Shown here: positions 51,446 to 59,017 of the stretch, in pieces
Layout: every line of letters begins with the position of its first letter
How positions within the stretch are numbered: position 1 is the stretch's first letter
Assembly (NCBI RefSeq): GCF_000346615.1
Contig: NZ_ANNU01000002.1
Coordinates: 124,001 to 188,000, forward strand
Direction: 5' to 3'
Length of the DNA stretch: 64,000 nucleotides
DNA from: Nafulsella turpanensis ZLM-10
Lineage (GTDB): Bacteria > Bacteroidota > Bacteroidia > Cytophagales > Cyclobacteriaceae
The notes under the pieces: model-generated
What the model was told of the DNA's origin: nothing
The model's database searches: none
What the model saw: the letters and a program-made list of their open reading frames with translations, nothing else
Made by a program: the position numbers and the translations under genes

Positions 51446-51664
51446 ACACAATTTAATCAATATCCTGATGAGGTTTGCGAATTTATACAAATAGGTGAAA
51501 TTGGCTGCCAACCTACTATATAATTCTTAGGGAATCAAATTATTGTTCCTCATTACCATAATTTTATCTTCCGCCATTTGTAGAGCTGATAATCAGGGGG
51601 TTTGCAAAACCGGAACAAAACCTGCTACTTTGCATTCCATTCCAGAGCAAAGCAAAGTATATAC

Positions 51665-52507
51665 ATGAAATTTGAAGGGACCGACCATTACATTGCCACT
51701 CCAGACCTGCAGATAGCGGTGAACGCTTCCATTATCCTGGAAAAGCCCCTGTTGATTAAAGGAGAACCCGGAACGGGCAAGACGCTTTTAGCCTTTGAAA
51801 TAGCCAAAGCATTGCAAAAGCCGTTACTCACCTGGCACATTAAGTCTACCACCACGGCACAGCAGGGACTGTATGAGTATGATGCCGTTAGCCGCCTGCG
51901 CGATTCGCAGCTGGGTAGCGATAAGGTGCATGAAATTGTCAATTATATCAAAAAGGGCCGCCTTTGGGAAGCCTTTGAGGCCGAAGAGGCTCCTGTACTG
52001 CTGATTGATGAAATTGATAAGGCGGACATTGAATTCCCCAACGACCTGCTTCAGGAACTCGACAAAATGGAGTTTTACTGCTATGAACTTCAAAAGACAG
52101 TTGTTGCCCGGCAGCGCCCCATCATTATTATTACCTCCAATAATGAAAAAGAATTACCCGATGCTTTTCTGCGGCGCTGCTTTTTTCACTACATCAGTTT
52201 CCCTGATATCGACACTCTTAAACAAATAGTAGATGTGCATTACCAGGGATTGGAGGAGCGCCTGCTGGAAAGGGCACTGGAACTTTTTACAGAAGTGAGG
52301 GAAAGCCGCGGGTTGAAAAAACGCCCTTCTACCAGCGAACTCCTTGACTGGATACGTTTACTGCTGGCGGCAAAAACAACGGCCGAACAGTTAGAGCAGG
52401 TCGATTTACAACAGGAACTCCCTCCATATGCCGGTGCCCTGATTAAAAACGAACAGGACCTACAGCTACTGGAGAAGCAAATTCATTACAGCCGAAGGTT
52501 TTCTTAA
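51665..52507 (+). CDS. MoxR-family AAA+ ATPase
   Basis: 280 residues from the ATG at 51665 (a TTG/other start 21 codons upstream is not supported). Walker A is GEPGTGKT, preceded by KPLLIKGEP; Walker B is VLLIDEIDKAD; sensor 1 is IIITSNNEKELPDAFLRRC. The MoxR family acts as a chaperone for the assembly of metal- or cofactor-containing complexes and nearly always pairs with a VWA protein, as here: the VWA gene starts two bases after its stop. The client is not evident. Confidence 0.93.
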   Translation: MKFEGTDHYIATPDLQIAVNASIILEKPLLIKGEPGTGKTLLAFEIAKALQKPLLTWHIKSTTTAQQGLYEYDAVSRLRDSQLGSDKVHEIVNYIKKGRLWEAFEAEEAPVLLIDEIDKADIEFPNDLLQELDKMEFYCYELQKTVVARQRPIIIITSNNEKELPDAFLRRCFFHYISFPDIDTLKQIVDVHYQGLEERLLERALELFTEVRESRGLKKRPSTSELLDWIRLLLAAKTTAEQLEQVDLQQELPPYAGALIKNEQDLQLLEKQIHYSRRFS

Positions 52508-52509
52508 GT

Positions 52510-53694
52510 ATGCTGCTCCACTTCTTCCTCATTTTACGAAATAACCAGCTAAAGGTAAGCCTGCGTGAGTACCTCGACCTGCTCAAGGCATTGGAAAAGG
52601 AGGCGGTGATGCCTTCCATCAATAACTTCTATTTCCTTTGCCGAACGGTACTGGTAAAGCATGAGCAGCAGCTGGACCTTTTTGACCGGCTGTTCGGCGA
52701 AGTTTTTGGGCAACTTCAGCAGTGGGGCGAAGAAGCTTTTGCTGAAATTCCGGATGAATGGCTGCAAAAAAACAGTCTGAAGCAACTGACAGAGGAAGAA
52801 AAAGCAAAGCTGGAAGCCTTTGGCGGACTGGAAGCCTTAATGGAGCGCTTCCGCAAGTTAATGCAGGAGCAAAAAGAAAGACACGAGGGAGGCAATAAGT
52901 GGATTGGCACCGGGGGCACCTCTCCTTTCGGAGCCTGGGGCTACAACCCTGCAGGGTACCGTATCGGCCAAAATGAAAGCCGGCACCGCAAAGCGGTAAA
53001 AGTATGGGACAAAAGAGAATTTAAGGAACTGGACGACTCAAGGGAACTGGATACCCGCCAGTTTAAAATGGCGCTCCGCCGGCTGAGGATGCTCACCCGC
53101 GAAGGGCAGGCCACAGATTTTGACCTTGAGGAAACTATTCGTCGTACCGCCCGCAGCGGAGGCCTGCTCGACCTGGCATATACCGTTCCTAAAACCAATC
53201 AGGTAAAGGTATTACTCCTGCTGGATATTGGCGGCTCCATGGATGAGCATATTGCCTTATGCGAGCAACTCTTTGCCGCTACCCGCTATGAGTTTAAGCA
53301 GCTGGAGCACTTTTACTTCCATAATTGCCTTTACGAAAGGGTATGGAAACAGGAAGCCCGCCATCGGACAGCCATGCTCTCTACCGAAACATTATTCCAG
53401 TCCTATGGTCGCGATTACAAGGTTATTGTGGTTGGGGATGCCTCCATGTCTCCTTACGAAATTTTATATAAGGGAGGAAGTGTGGAGCACATGAATCCGG
53501 AACCTGGCCGCTACTGGCTCAGTCGTCTGAAAGAACATTTCCGAAATTGTATATGGCTTAACCCTGTTCCTGAAAAAGAGTGGGATTTTACTGAGAGCAT
53601 TGCCCTTATTCAGGAGCTGTTTCCTGAACAAATGTTTCCGCTTACCCTCTCCGGCCTGGAAAAGGGTGTAAAAACCCTGCAGCAGCATTCATAA
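52510..53694 (+). CDS. VWA domain protein, CoxE-like partner of MoxR
   Basis: 394 residues. The N-terminal half is helical (SLREYLDLLKALEKEAVMPS); a Gly-rich linker (GTGGTSPFGAWGYNPAG) leads to the von Willebrand A domain (about 230-390). The metal-site motif reads DIGGSM from Asp239, where DxSxS is usual, so the second position is glycine; other parts (GDASMSPYEI) are kept. Close relatives with DxGGSM exist as partners of MoxR. The gene is translationally linked to the ATPase (two-base gap). It likely recruits a substrate for the ATPase. Confidence 0.88.
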   Translation: MLLHFFLILRNNQLKVSLREYLDLLKALEKEAVMPSINNFYFLCRTVLVKHEQQLDLFDRLFGEVFGQLQQWGEEAFAEIPDEWLQKNSLKQLTEEEKAKLEAFGGLEALMERFRKLMQEQKERHEGGNKWIGTGGTSPFGAWGYNPAGYRIGQNESRHRKAVKVWDKREFKELDDSRELDTRQFKMALRRLRMLTREGQATDFDLEETIRRTARSGGLLDLAYTVPKTNQVKVLLLLDIGGSMDEHIALCEQLFAATRYEFKQLEHFYFHNCLYERVWKQEARHRTAMLSTETLFQSYGRDYKVIVVGDASMSPYEILYKGGSVEHMNPEPGRYWLSRLKEHFRNCIWLNPVPEKEWDFTESIALIQELFPEQMFPLTLSGLEKGVKTLQQHS

Positions 53695-53768
53695 ATCTCC
53701 TTTACTTCCAGATAAAATTTCTGGCCTTTCAGCAGGAGCAACTCTTTCCTGCCAATTATTTTCTTCCG

Positions 53769-53776
53769 TACCTTTG
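53769..53776 (+). promoter_or_regulatory. TAnnTTTG box just before the CYTH gene
   Basis: TACCTTTG, exact match, only five bases before the ATG. If used, transcription would begin at or next to the start codon, giving a leaderless message. Confidence 0.45.
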
Positions 53777-53781
53777 CCCTT

Positions 53782-54249
53782 ATGGCACAAGAAACAGAGC
53801 GTAAATTCCTGCCCCTTTACCATTGGAAAGAGCGGGTTAAGGACATAATTGGCGAAGAGATCCGGCAGGGTTACCTGAATGAAGACCCCCACCGGACCAT
53901 CCGCGTGCGGATTAAAGGCAATAAAGGCTTTTTAACAATAAAAGGAAAAACGGAAGGCATAAGCCGCCAGGAATTTGAATATCCGATCCCACAACAGGAT
54001 GCCGAAGGCCTTCTGCTTCTTTGTAAAGGACCGCTAATTGAAAAACGACGATTTACCTTTATGGAAGGACCGCAGCAGTGGGAAGTAGACGAGTTTTTTG
54101 GCGATAATGCAGGGCTAGTTATAGCCGAGGCAGAACTGGAGCATGATTTGCAGGCGCTGGAACTCCCGGAGTGGATAGGTGAAGAAGTAAGTCATGATCC
54201 TCGTTATTATAATTCTCAGCTGAGCCAAAAGCCCTTTGGCAGCTGGTGA
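53782..54249 (+). CDS. CYTH domain protein (triphosphate tunnel metalloenzyme)
   Basis: 155 residues, a single CYTH fold. The signature ExExK is ETERKF at the N-terminus; RVRIKGNKGFLTIKGK supplies the basic tunnel residues, and DEFFGDN plus IAEAELEHD the acidic metal ligands. Bacterial members hydrolyse inorganic triphosphate or thiamine triphosphate, or act on nucleotides; adenylate cyclase activity is rarer. The gene lies 87 bases after the VWA gene with a promoter-like box in between. Confidence 0.9.
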   Translation: MAQETERKFLPLYHWKERVKDIIGEEIRQGYLNEDPHRTIRVRIKGNKGFLTIKGKTEGISRQEFEYPIPQQDAEGLLLLCKGPLIEKRRFTFMEGPQQWEVDEFFGDNAGLVIAEAELEHDLQALELPEWIGEEVSHDPRYYNSQLSQKPFGSW

Positions 54250-54265
54250 AAACATCTTTTTCAGC

Positions 54266-54273
54266 TAAATTTG
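54266..54273 (+). promoter_or_regulatory. Probable -7 promoter box of the GroES-like gene
   Basis: TAAATTTG, exact match to TAnnTTTG, 27 bases before the ATG; the next TTTG upstream (54235-54238) is 27 bases away, farther than usual. Confidence 0.5.
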
Positions 54274-54300
54274 CAGCGCCATCAAACCCTTTAACAGCAT

Positions 54301-54684
54301 ATGAAAGTAACAGAAGAAAATAAGTTAAAGAAGATTATCATTATCGGCGACCGGGTTTTAATTAAGCCAAAAAAGGAGGGTAACAGAACCAATGGTGGCT
54401 TGTATTTACCGCCAGGCGTACAGGAAAGAGATCAGGTAAGAAGTGGGTATGTTATGAAAACCGGTCCCGGCTATGCCATTCCTTTGCCCGCTGATGAGGA
54501 TGATGAACCCTGGAAAGAAGCCGAAGAAAAAACAAGATATATTCCGCTACAGGCAAAAGAAGGCGACCTGGCTGTCTTTCTTCAGAAAGGCGCTTTTGAG
54601 GTAGTGGTGGAAGGTGAAAAATATTTTGTAGTTCCTCAGGCAAGTATCCTCCTGCTGGAGCGCGATGAAGATTTGTTTAGCTAG
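54301..54684 (+). CDS. GroES-like co-chaperone family protein, second type
   Basis: A 127-residue Cpn10-fold protein. IIIIGDRVLIKPKKEGNRTN and GLYLPPGVQERDQVRSGYVM match GroES strands, and FVVPQASILLLERDEDLFS the C-terminus. It is about 30 residues longer than canonical GroES: an acidic insertion (PADEDDEPWKEAEEKTR, about residues 62-78) interrupts the middle. No groEL is adjacent, so it is probably not the housekeeping GroES. Whether it caps GroEL or has become something else is open. Confidence 0.85.
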   Translation: MKVTEENKLKKIIIIGDRVLIKPKKEGNRTNGGLYLPPGVQERDQVRSGYVMKTGPGYAIPLPADEDDEPWKEAEEKTRYIPLQAKEGDLAVFLQKGAFEVVVEGEKYFVVPQASILLLERDEDLFS

Positions 54685-54920
54685 CTTTTGCGAAAGAAAA
54701 GCATTTGTTCAATCGAACAGAGTAGGTTGTGGAGGGAAAAGCATGGGGAGATTAATATTGAGTGAATAATGGCTATTCCATCACCCAAAAAGCTTTAAAA
54801 TAACCTCTTTTCTGTTTAAGCCTGATGAAAAGGCGTAAAGCAAAACCAGATTGATTGATAGCCAGTTAAAGATTTGTATCTTTAAACAAAAGAATTTGAA
54901 TAAAGAACCCCTTTTTTGCT

Positions 54921-55625
54921 TTGAGTAAATTTAAGATTCTGCCCCAGCCCGACGATACCACCTGTGGTCCCACCAGCCTTCATGCTGTTTATACCTTTTT
55001 CAGATATACCGTTAACCTTGATGAGGTAATCGGAAGCGTTAATTACCTGGAAGAAGGGGGTACCTTGGCCGTGTTTTTAGGCCTGGATGCCATCAGCAAA
55101 GGTTTTGAGGCAAAAATTTATACCTACAACCTTAAAATGTTCGACCCCAGCTGGAAGGACCTCAGCAAAGATGAACTTCTGCAAAAGCTGGATGCCCAGC
55201 TGGCGTATAAAAAAGGAAAAAAGTTTGCCATGGCGACTCAGGCCTATAAACAATTTCTTCAGCAGGGCGGGCAGATTCTTTTTGAAAATCTGGATGAGGA
55301 TCTTCTTAAAAGCTACCTTCACAACAATATTCCTATTCTCGCGGGACTGAGTGCCACTTACCTGTACCAGTCAAAAAGAGAGTTCACGAACTCTAAGAAT
55401 CAGTCGATTTTCGATGATCTTAAAGGGGAACCAATGGGCCATTTTGTGGTTTTAACCCGTATGGAAGAGGATCATGTATGGGTAGCCGACCCCTATAAAG
55501 AAAACCCTATCTCTCAGAATAATTATTACAAGATTGAAATTAAGCGACTCATTAATGCCGTTCATCTGGGAATCCTTACCTACGATGCCAACATCCTTAT
55601 CGTAGCTCCGAAAAAGCTTTTATGA
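54921..55625 (+). CDS. Peptidase C39-like (papain-fold) protein of the ligase operon
   Basis: A 234-residue cytosolic papain-fold protein. There is no ATG in the frame before the conserved start; the TTG at 54921 gives MSKFKILPQPDDTTCGPTS. The catalytic triad of C39 peptidases is visible: Cys15 in DDTTCGPTSLHAV, His174 in GHFVVL and Asp190 in WVADP, with Gln9 able to form the oxyanion hole. No signal peptide or membrane helix, so it is not a secretion-linked leader peptidase. Its stop overlaps the next gene by four bases (ATGA). Family members are found next to RimK-like ligases; it could trim a peptide or act as a transferase. Confidence 0.88.
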   Translation: MSKFKILPQPDDTTCGPTSLHAVYTFFRYTVNLDEVIGSVNYLEEGGTLAVFLGLDAISKGFEAKIYTYNLKMFDPSWKDLSKDELLQKLDAQLAYKKGKKFAMATQAYKQFLQQGGQILFENLDEDLLKSYLHNNIPILAGLSATYLYQSKREFTNSKNQSIFDDLKGEPMGHFVVLTRMEEDHVWVADPYKENPISQNNYYKIEIKRLINAVHLGILTYDANILIVAPKKLL

Positions 55626-57079
55626 AAAAAATAATAGTCACCACTCACCCTCACCTGCTGAAACTGAACATTCAGGGAGTGCAGGTAATATCCCCTAAAA
55701 ATTACCTGGCCCAGTCTGAACTGAGCAAAGAAAAAAATGTAAGGGTATTTAACCTGTGCAACGATTACCGCTATCAGTCCAAAGGCTACTACGTTTCTTT
55801 GCTGGCCGAAGCTAGGGGCCATAACCCTATACCAAATGTAAAGAATATCCAGGATCTGAAAGCGCCTGCAATTGTAAAAATTGTTTCGGATGAGCTGGAT
55901 GAGTTGATGCAGAAGAGCCTCCGTAAAATCAAGAGCAAGGAATTTACCCTCAGTATATATTTCGGCCATAACATTTCCCGGCAGTACGACAAATTAAGCC
56001 ATGAGCTCCATAAGCTTTTTCAGGCTCCCTTCCTCAGGGCCAAATTTGTATTTAATAAGAAATGGGTACTACAGGGAATTAAACCTATTTCGTTTTCGGA
56101 AATACCAGAAGGACACCTGGAATATGTAATGGAATATGCCGGCAGCTATTTTCAGAAAAAGCGGTACGACCAGGCAAAAGTGGTTCGCTATACCTACGAT
56201 TTAGCCATTTTAATGAATCCGGAGGAAAAGTCACCTCCAAGTAACAAAAAAGCCATTACAAAATTTATAGATGTTGCTGAAAAGAATGGCTTTTATGTTG
56301 AGCTGATAACCAAGGAGGACTATGACCGTCTGGCAGAGTTCGATGCCTTGTTTATCCGCGAAACCACCAGTGTAAACCACTATACCTACCGCTTTGCCCG
56401 CAGGGCACAGTCAGAAGGACTGGTGGTACTGGACGATCCGGACTCCATTCTGAAGTGTACTAATAAAGTATACCTGGCGGAGATTCTGGATATTGCCAAA
56501 ATACCACAGCCAAAGACAGTTATTGTTCATTCCGAAAATAAAGCGTCCATTAAAAAAGAGCTTGGCCTTCCCTGCGTATTAAAGCTGCCTGATTCTGCCT
56601 TCTCGCTTGGGGTAAAAAAGGTAAAGACGGAGGAAGAGCTAAAAGAGCAATTAGGTAAAATGCTCAATGCCAGCGAACTGGTCATTGCCCAGGAGTACCT
56701 GCCAACCGATTTCGACTGGCGAATTGGGGTACTGGATAAACAGGTACTGTATGCCTGCAAATATTTTATGGCCAAAGGACACTGGCAAATCTATAACTGG
56801 GATAACGAAAATAAAGATGATGTGGAAGGAATGTTTGAAACCGTTCCACTGGACCAGGTTCCAGCAAAGGTGTTAGAGACCGCCATCAAAGCCACCAGCC
56901 TCATTGGCAACGGGCTTTACGGAGTTGACATTAAAGAAAGTAATGGCAAGGTTTATGTGATAGAAGTAAACGATAACCCAAACCTCGATGCAGGCATTGA
57001 AGACCAGATTCTGGGAGACGAGCTATATGGCCGTATTATAAAAACATTTAAAAATCGTATTGAACAATCGCATTATTAA
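55622..57079 (+). CDS. RimK-type ATP-grasp ligase with RimK-like N-terminal domain
   Basis: A 485-residue amide ligase. The N-terminal part (about 1-190, VRVFNLCNDYRYQSKGYYVSLLAEARG as NLCNDYRYQSKGYYVSLL) is the RLAN domain that precedes RimK-like ATP-grasp in a set of bacterial proteins. The ATP-grasp domain (about 250-480) shows the phosphate-binding LKLPDSAFSLGVKKV, the adenine/metal block EEYLPTDFDWRIGVL-like (AQEYLPTDFDWRIGVL), and the metal ligands in VYVIEVNDNPNLDAGIED. RimK ligates glutamate to a protein or peptide carboxylate; here the acceptor and amino acid are unknown. It overlaps the peptidase gene and is followed after nine bases by a second ligase. Confidence 0.92.
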   Translation: MKKIIVTTHPHLLKLNIQGVQVISPKNYLAQSELSKEKNVRVFNLCNDYRYQSKGYYVSLLAEARGHNPIPNVKNIQDLKAPAIVKIVSDELDELMQKSLRKIKSKEFTLSIYFGHNISRQYDKLSHELHKLFQAPFLRAKFVFNKKWVLQGIKPISFSEIPEGHLEYVMEYAGSYFQKKRYDQAKVVRYTYDLAILMNPEEKSPPSNKKAITKFIDVAEKNGFYVELITKEDYDRLAEFDALFIRETTSVNHYTYRFARRAQSEGLVVLDDPDSILKCTNKVYLAEILDIAKIPQPKTVIVHSENKASIKKELGLPCVLKLPDSAFSLGVKKVKTEEELKEQLGKMLNASELVIAQEYLPTDFDWRIGVLDKQVLYACKYFMAKGHWQIYNWDNENKDDVEGMFETVPLDQVPAKVLETAIKATSLIGNGLYGVDIKESNGKVYVIEVNDNPNLDAGIEDQILGDELYGRIIKTFKNRIEQSHY

Positions 57080-57088
57080 TCTTTAATT

Positions 57089-58309
57089 ATGGCCTATCGC
57101 ATTTTTGAAGTATTTGGCGTAGAACTGGAGTATATGATCGTTGACCGCGATACCCTTGCGGTTAAACCTATCGCCGACGAATTACTAAAAAAAGTTACCG
57201 GCGCTTATGTCTCTGATTTTGAGAACGGTGAAATTGACTGGTCCAACGAACTGGTAAACCACGTTCTGGAGATAAAAACACATCGTCCTGCCTCTTCCCT
57301 GCTAAAGCTCGACCAGCATTTTGCCGGAAATGTTCAGCAAATCAATGAGCTGCTCGAACCTTTTAATGCCATGCTCCTTCCTTCGGGTGTTCACCCGTTT
57401 ATGGATCCTTTTACTGAAATGAAGCTGTGGGAGCATGAATATAACGAAATATACAACCTTTACAACCGTATTTTCGACTGCCGTGGCCATGGGTGGGCTA
57501 ACCTGCAAAGCACACATATTAATTTGCCCTTCCAGGGTGATGAAGAGTTTAAGAAACTTCATGCCGCCATCCGGATGCTCCTGCCTGTTATACCAGCCCT
57601 GAGTGCCAGCACCCCCATGCTCGACAGTAAGCTTACAGGCTTTGCCGATGCCAGACTGGAAACTTATAGACATAACCAGAAAAAGCTCCCTATCATAGCT
57701 GGTAAGGTGGTACCAGAGGCCGTATTTAGCAAACAGGCTTACCACGAGCAGATATTCAATCCCATTCGTGAAGCCATCCGCCCATACGATACAGAGAATA
57801 TCCTGGACCAGCACTTTCTCAATTCAAGGGGAGCCATCGCTCGTTTTGACAGGGGAGCTATTGAAATCCGCATCATCGATATACAGGAATGTCCTGCAGC
57901 AGATTTGGCCATTCTTTCCACTATTGTGGAAGTATTGAAGCTGATGGTGAGCGAAAAGTGGTCTTCTACAGAAGCGCAAATGAACTGGCATGAAGATACC
58001 CTTGCTGCCATTTTCCTCGATGTGGTAAAAGAGGGCGAAAATGCAAAAATTGAAGATAAAGAATATCTCCGGATGTTTGGCCTTGGCGAAGAAACCCTGA
58101 CGGCTGGGGAGTTGTGGGCATTTTTGCTCCCTGATGTGAGGGAGAATCTTTCAGCTGAGCATTATATGACCATCAGTAAAATAATTGGCCATGGAACACT
58201 TTCGAACCGTATAAAAAAGGCCCTGGGCGAGCAACCGGATAAAGAGAAAATAATAGAGGTGTATCGCCAGCTGGCAAATTGCCTGCAGCATAACCACCTG
58301 TTTGTATAA
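57089..58309 (+). CDS. GCS2-type carboxylate-amine ligase
   Basis: A 406-residue ligase of the glutamate-cysteine ligase family 2 (YbdK/EgtA-like, glutamine-synthetase fold). FEVFGVELEYMIVDRDTL at the N-terminus contains the metal-binding GxExE; ELVNHVLEIKTHRPA, GWANLQSTHINLPF and SRGAIARFDRGAIEIRIID are further active-site strands. The family activates a gamma- or alpha-carboxylate with ATP and joins it to an amine. With the ATP-grasp enzyme it provides two amide-forming steps in one operon. Its stop overlaps the next start by one base. Confidence 0.92.
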   Translation: MAYRIFEVFGVELEYMIVDRDTLAVKPIADELLKKVTGAYVSDFENGEIDWSNELVNHVLEIKTHRPASSLLKLDQHFAGNVQQINELLEPFNAMLLPSGVHPFMDPFTEMKLWEHEYNEIYNLYNRIFDCRGHGWANLQSTHINLPFQGDEEFKKLHAAIRMLLPVIPALSASTPMLDSKLTGFADARLETYRHNQKKLPIIAGKVVPEAVFSKQAYHEQIFNPIREAIRPYDTENILDQHFLNSRGAIARFDRGAIEIRIIDIQECPAADLAILSTIVEVLKLMVSEKWSSTEAQMNWHEDTLAAIFLDVVKEGENAKIEDKEYLRMFGLGEETLTAGELWAFLLPDVRENLSAEHYMTISKIIGHGTLSNRIKKALGEQPDKEKIIEVYRQLANCLQHNHLFV

Positions 58310-58998
58310 TGGGCAAATGGATTATTAGCTGTGAACATGGCGGCAATAAAATCCCTGCCGCCTACGTTCCTTTTTTCGATAAGGCAGAACAGGTACTGCA
58401 ATCCCACCGGGGTTATGACCCCGGGGCTTATGAATTGTTTCAGCTCCTGTCAAAAGAGCTGGCGGATTTTTCCTTGTTCTCCCACACCAGCAGATTATTA
58501 GTGGAACTTAACCGCTCTCTCCACCACCCCAGCCTTTTTTCTTCTTTCACCAAAAACTCATCAGCGGCCGTAAAAAAGGAAATTATTGCCAGCTACTACC
58601 TGCCCTACAGGAAAATGGTAGAAGAAAAAATTCAGGAGTATCTAAAAGAAGAAGAGCAGGTCATCCATCTTTCTATCCACAGCTTTACACCTGAACTCAA
58701 TGGAGAGGTAAGAAATGCTGATGTCGGGCTTCTGTATGACCCTTCAAGAAAGGCGGAAAAAAGCTTTTGTGTAAGCTGGAAAGAAAACCTGAAGAAAGAG
58801 TGGCCAAATGCCCGTATAAGAATGAATTACCCTTACCAGGGAAAAGCCGATGGTTTTACCACTTATTTAAGAAAGCGGTATCAGAGCGGGTACATTGGTA
58901 TAGAACTTGAACTCAATCAAAAGCATGCTGGCTATATACCTGCCTATACTGCCGTTCTCAAAAGCCTTCAGCATTTAAAAGAGGAGTGGGCAAAATAG
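58309..58998 (+). CDS. N-formylglutamate amidohydrolase-like protein
   Basis: A 229-residue zinc-type amidohydrolase. The N-terminal WIISCEHGGNKIPAAY contains the conserved EHGG; HTSRLLVELNRSLHHP, HLSIHSFTPEL and DVGLLYDPSRK follow, as in N-formylglutamate deformylases and related peptidases. GYIGIELELNQKH near the end carries the last acidic residues. In histidine degradation this family releases glutamate, but no hut genes are present, so here it more likely cleaves an N-acyl-glutamyl or similar bond of the product of the two ligases. Last gene of the operon; the next gene is convergent, 20 bases away. Confidence 0.9.
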   Translation: MGKWIISCEHGGNKIPAAYVPFFDKAEQVLQSHRGYDPGAYELFQLLSKELADFSLFSHTSRLLVELNRSLHHPSLFSSFTKNSSAAVKKEIIASYYLPYRKMVEEKIQEYLKEEEQVIHLSIHSFTPELNGEVRNADVGLLYDPSRKAEKSFCVSWKENLKKEWPNARIRMNYPYQGKADGFTTYLRKRYQSGYIGIELELNQKHAGYIPAYTAVLKSLQHLKEEWAK

Positions 58999-59017
58999 TG
59001 GATACAAAGGGAGAATT

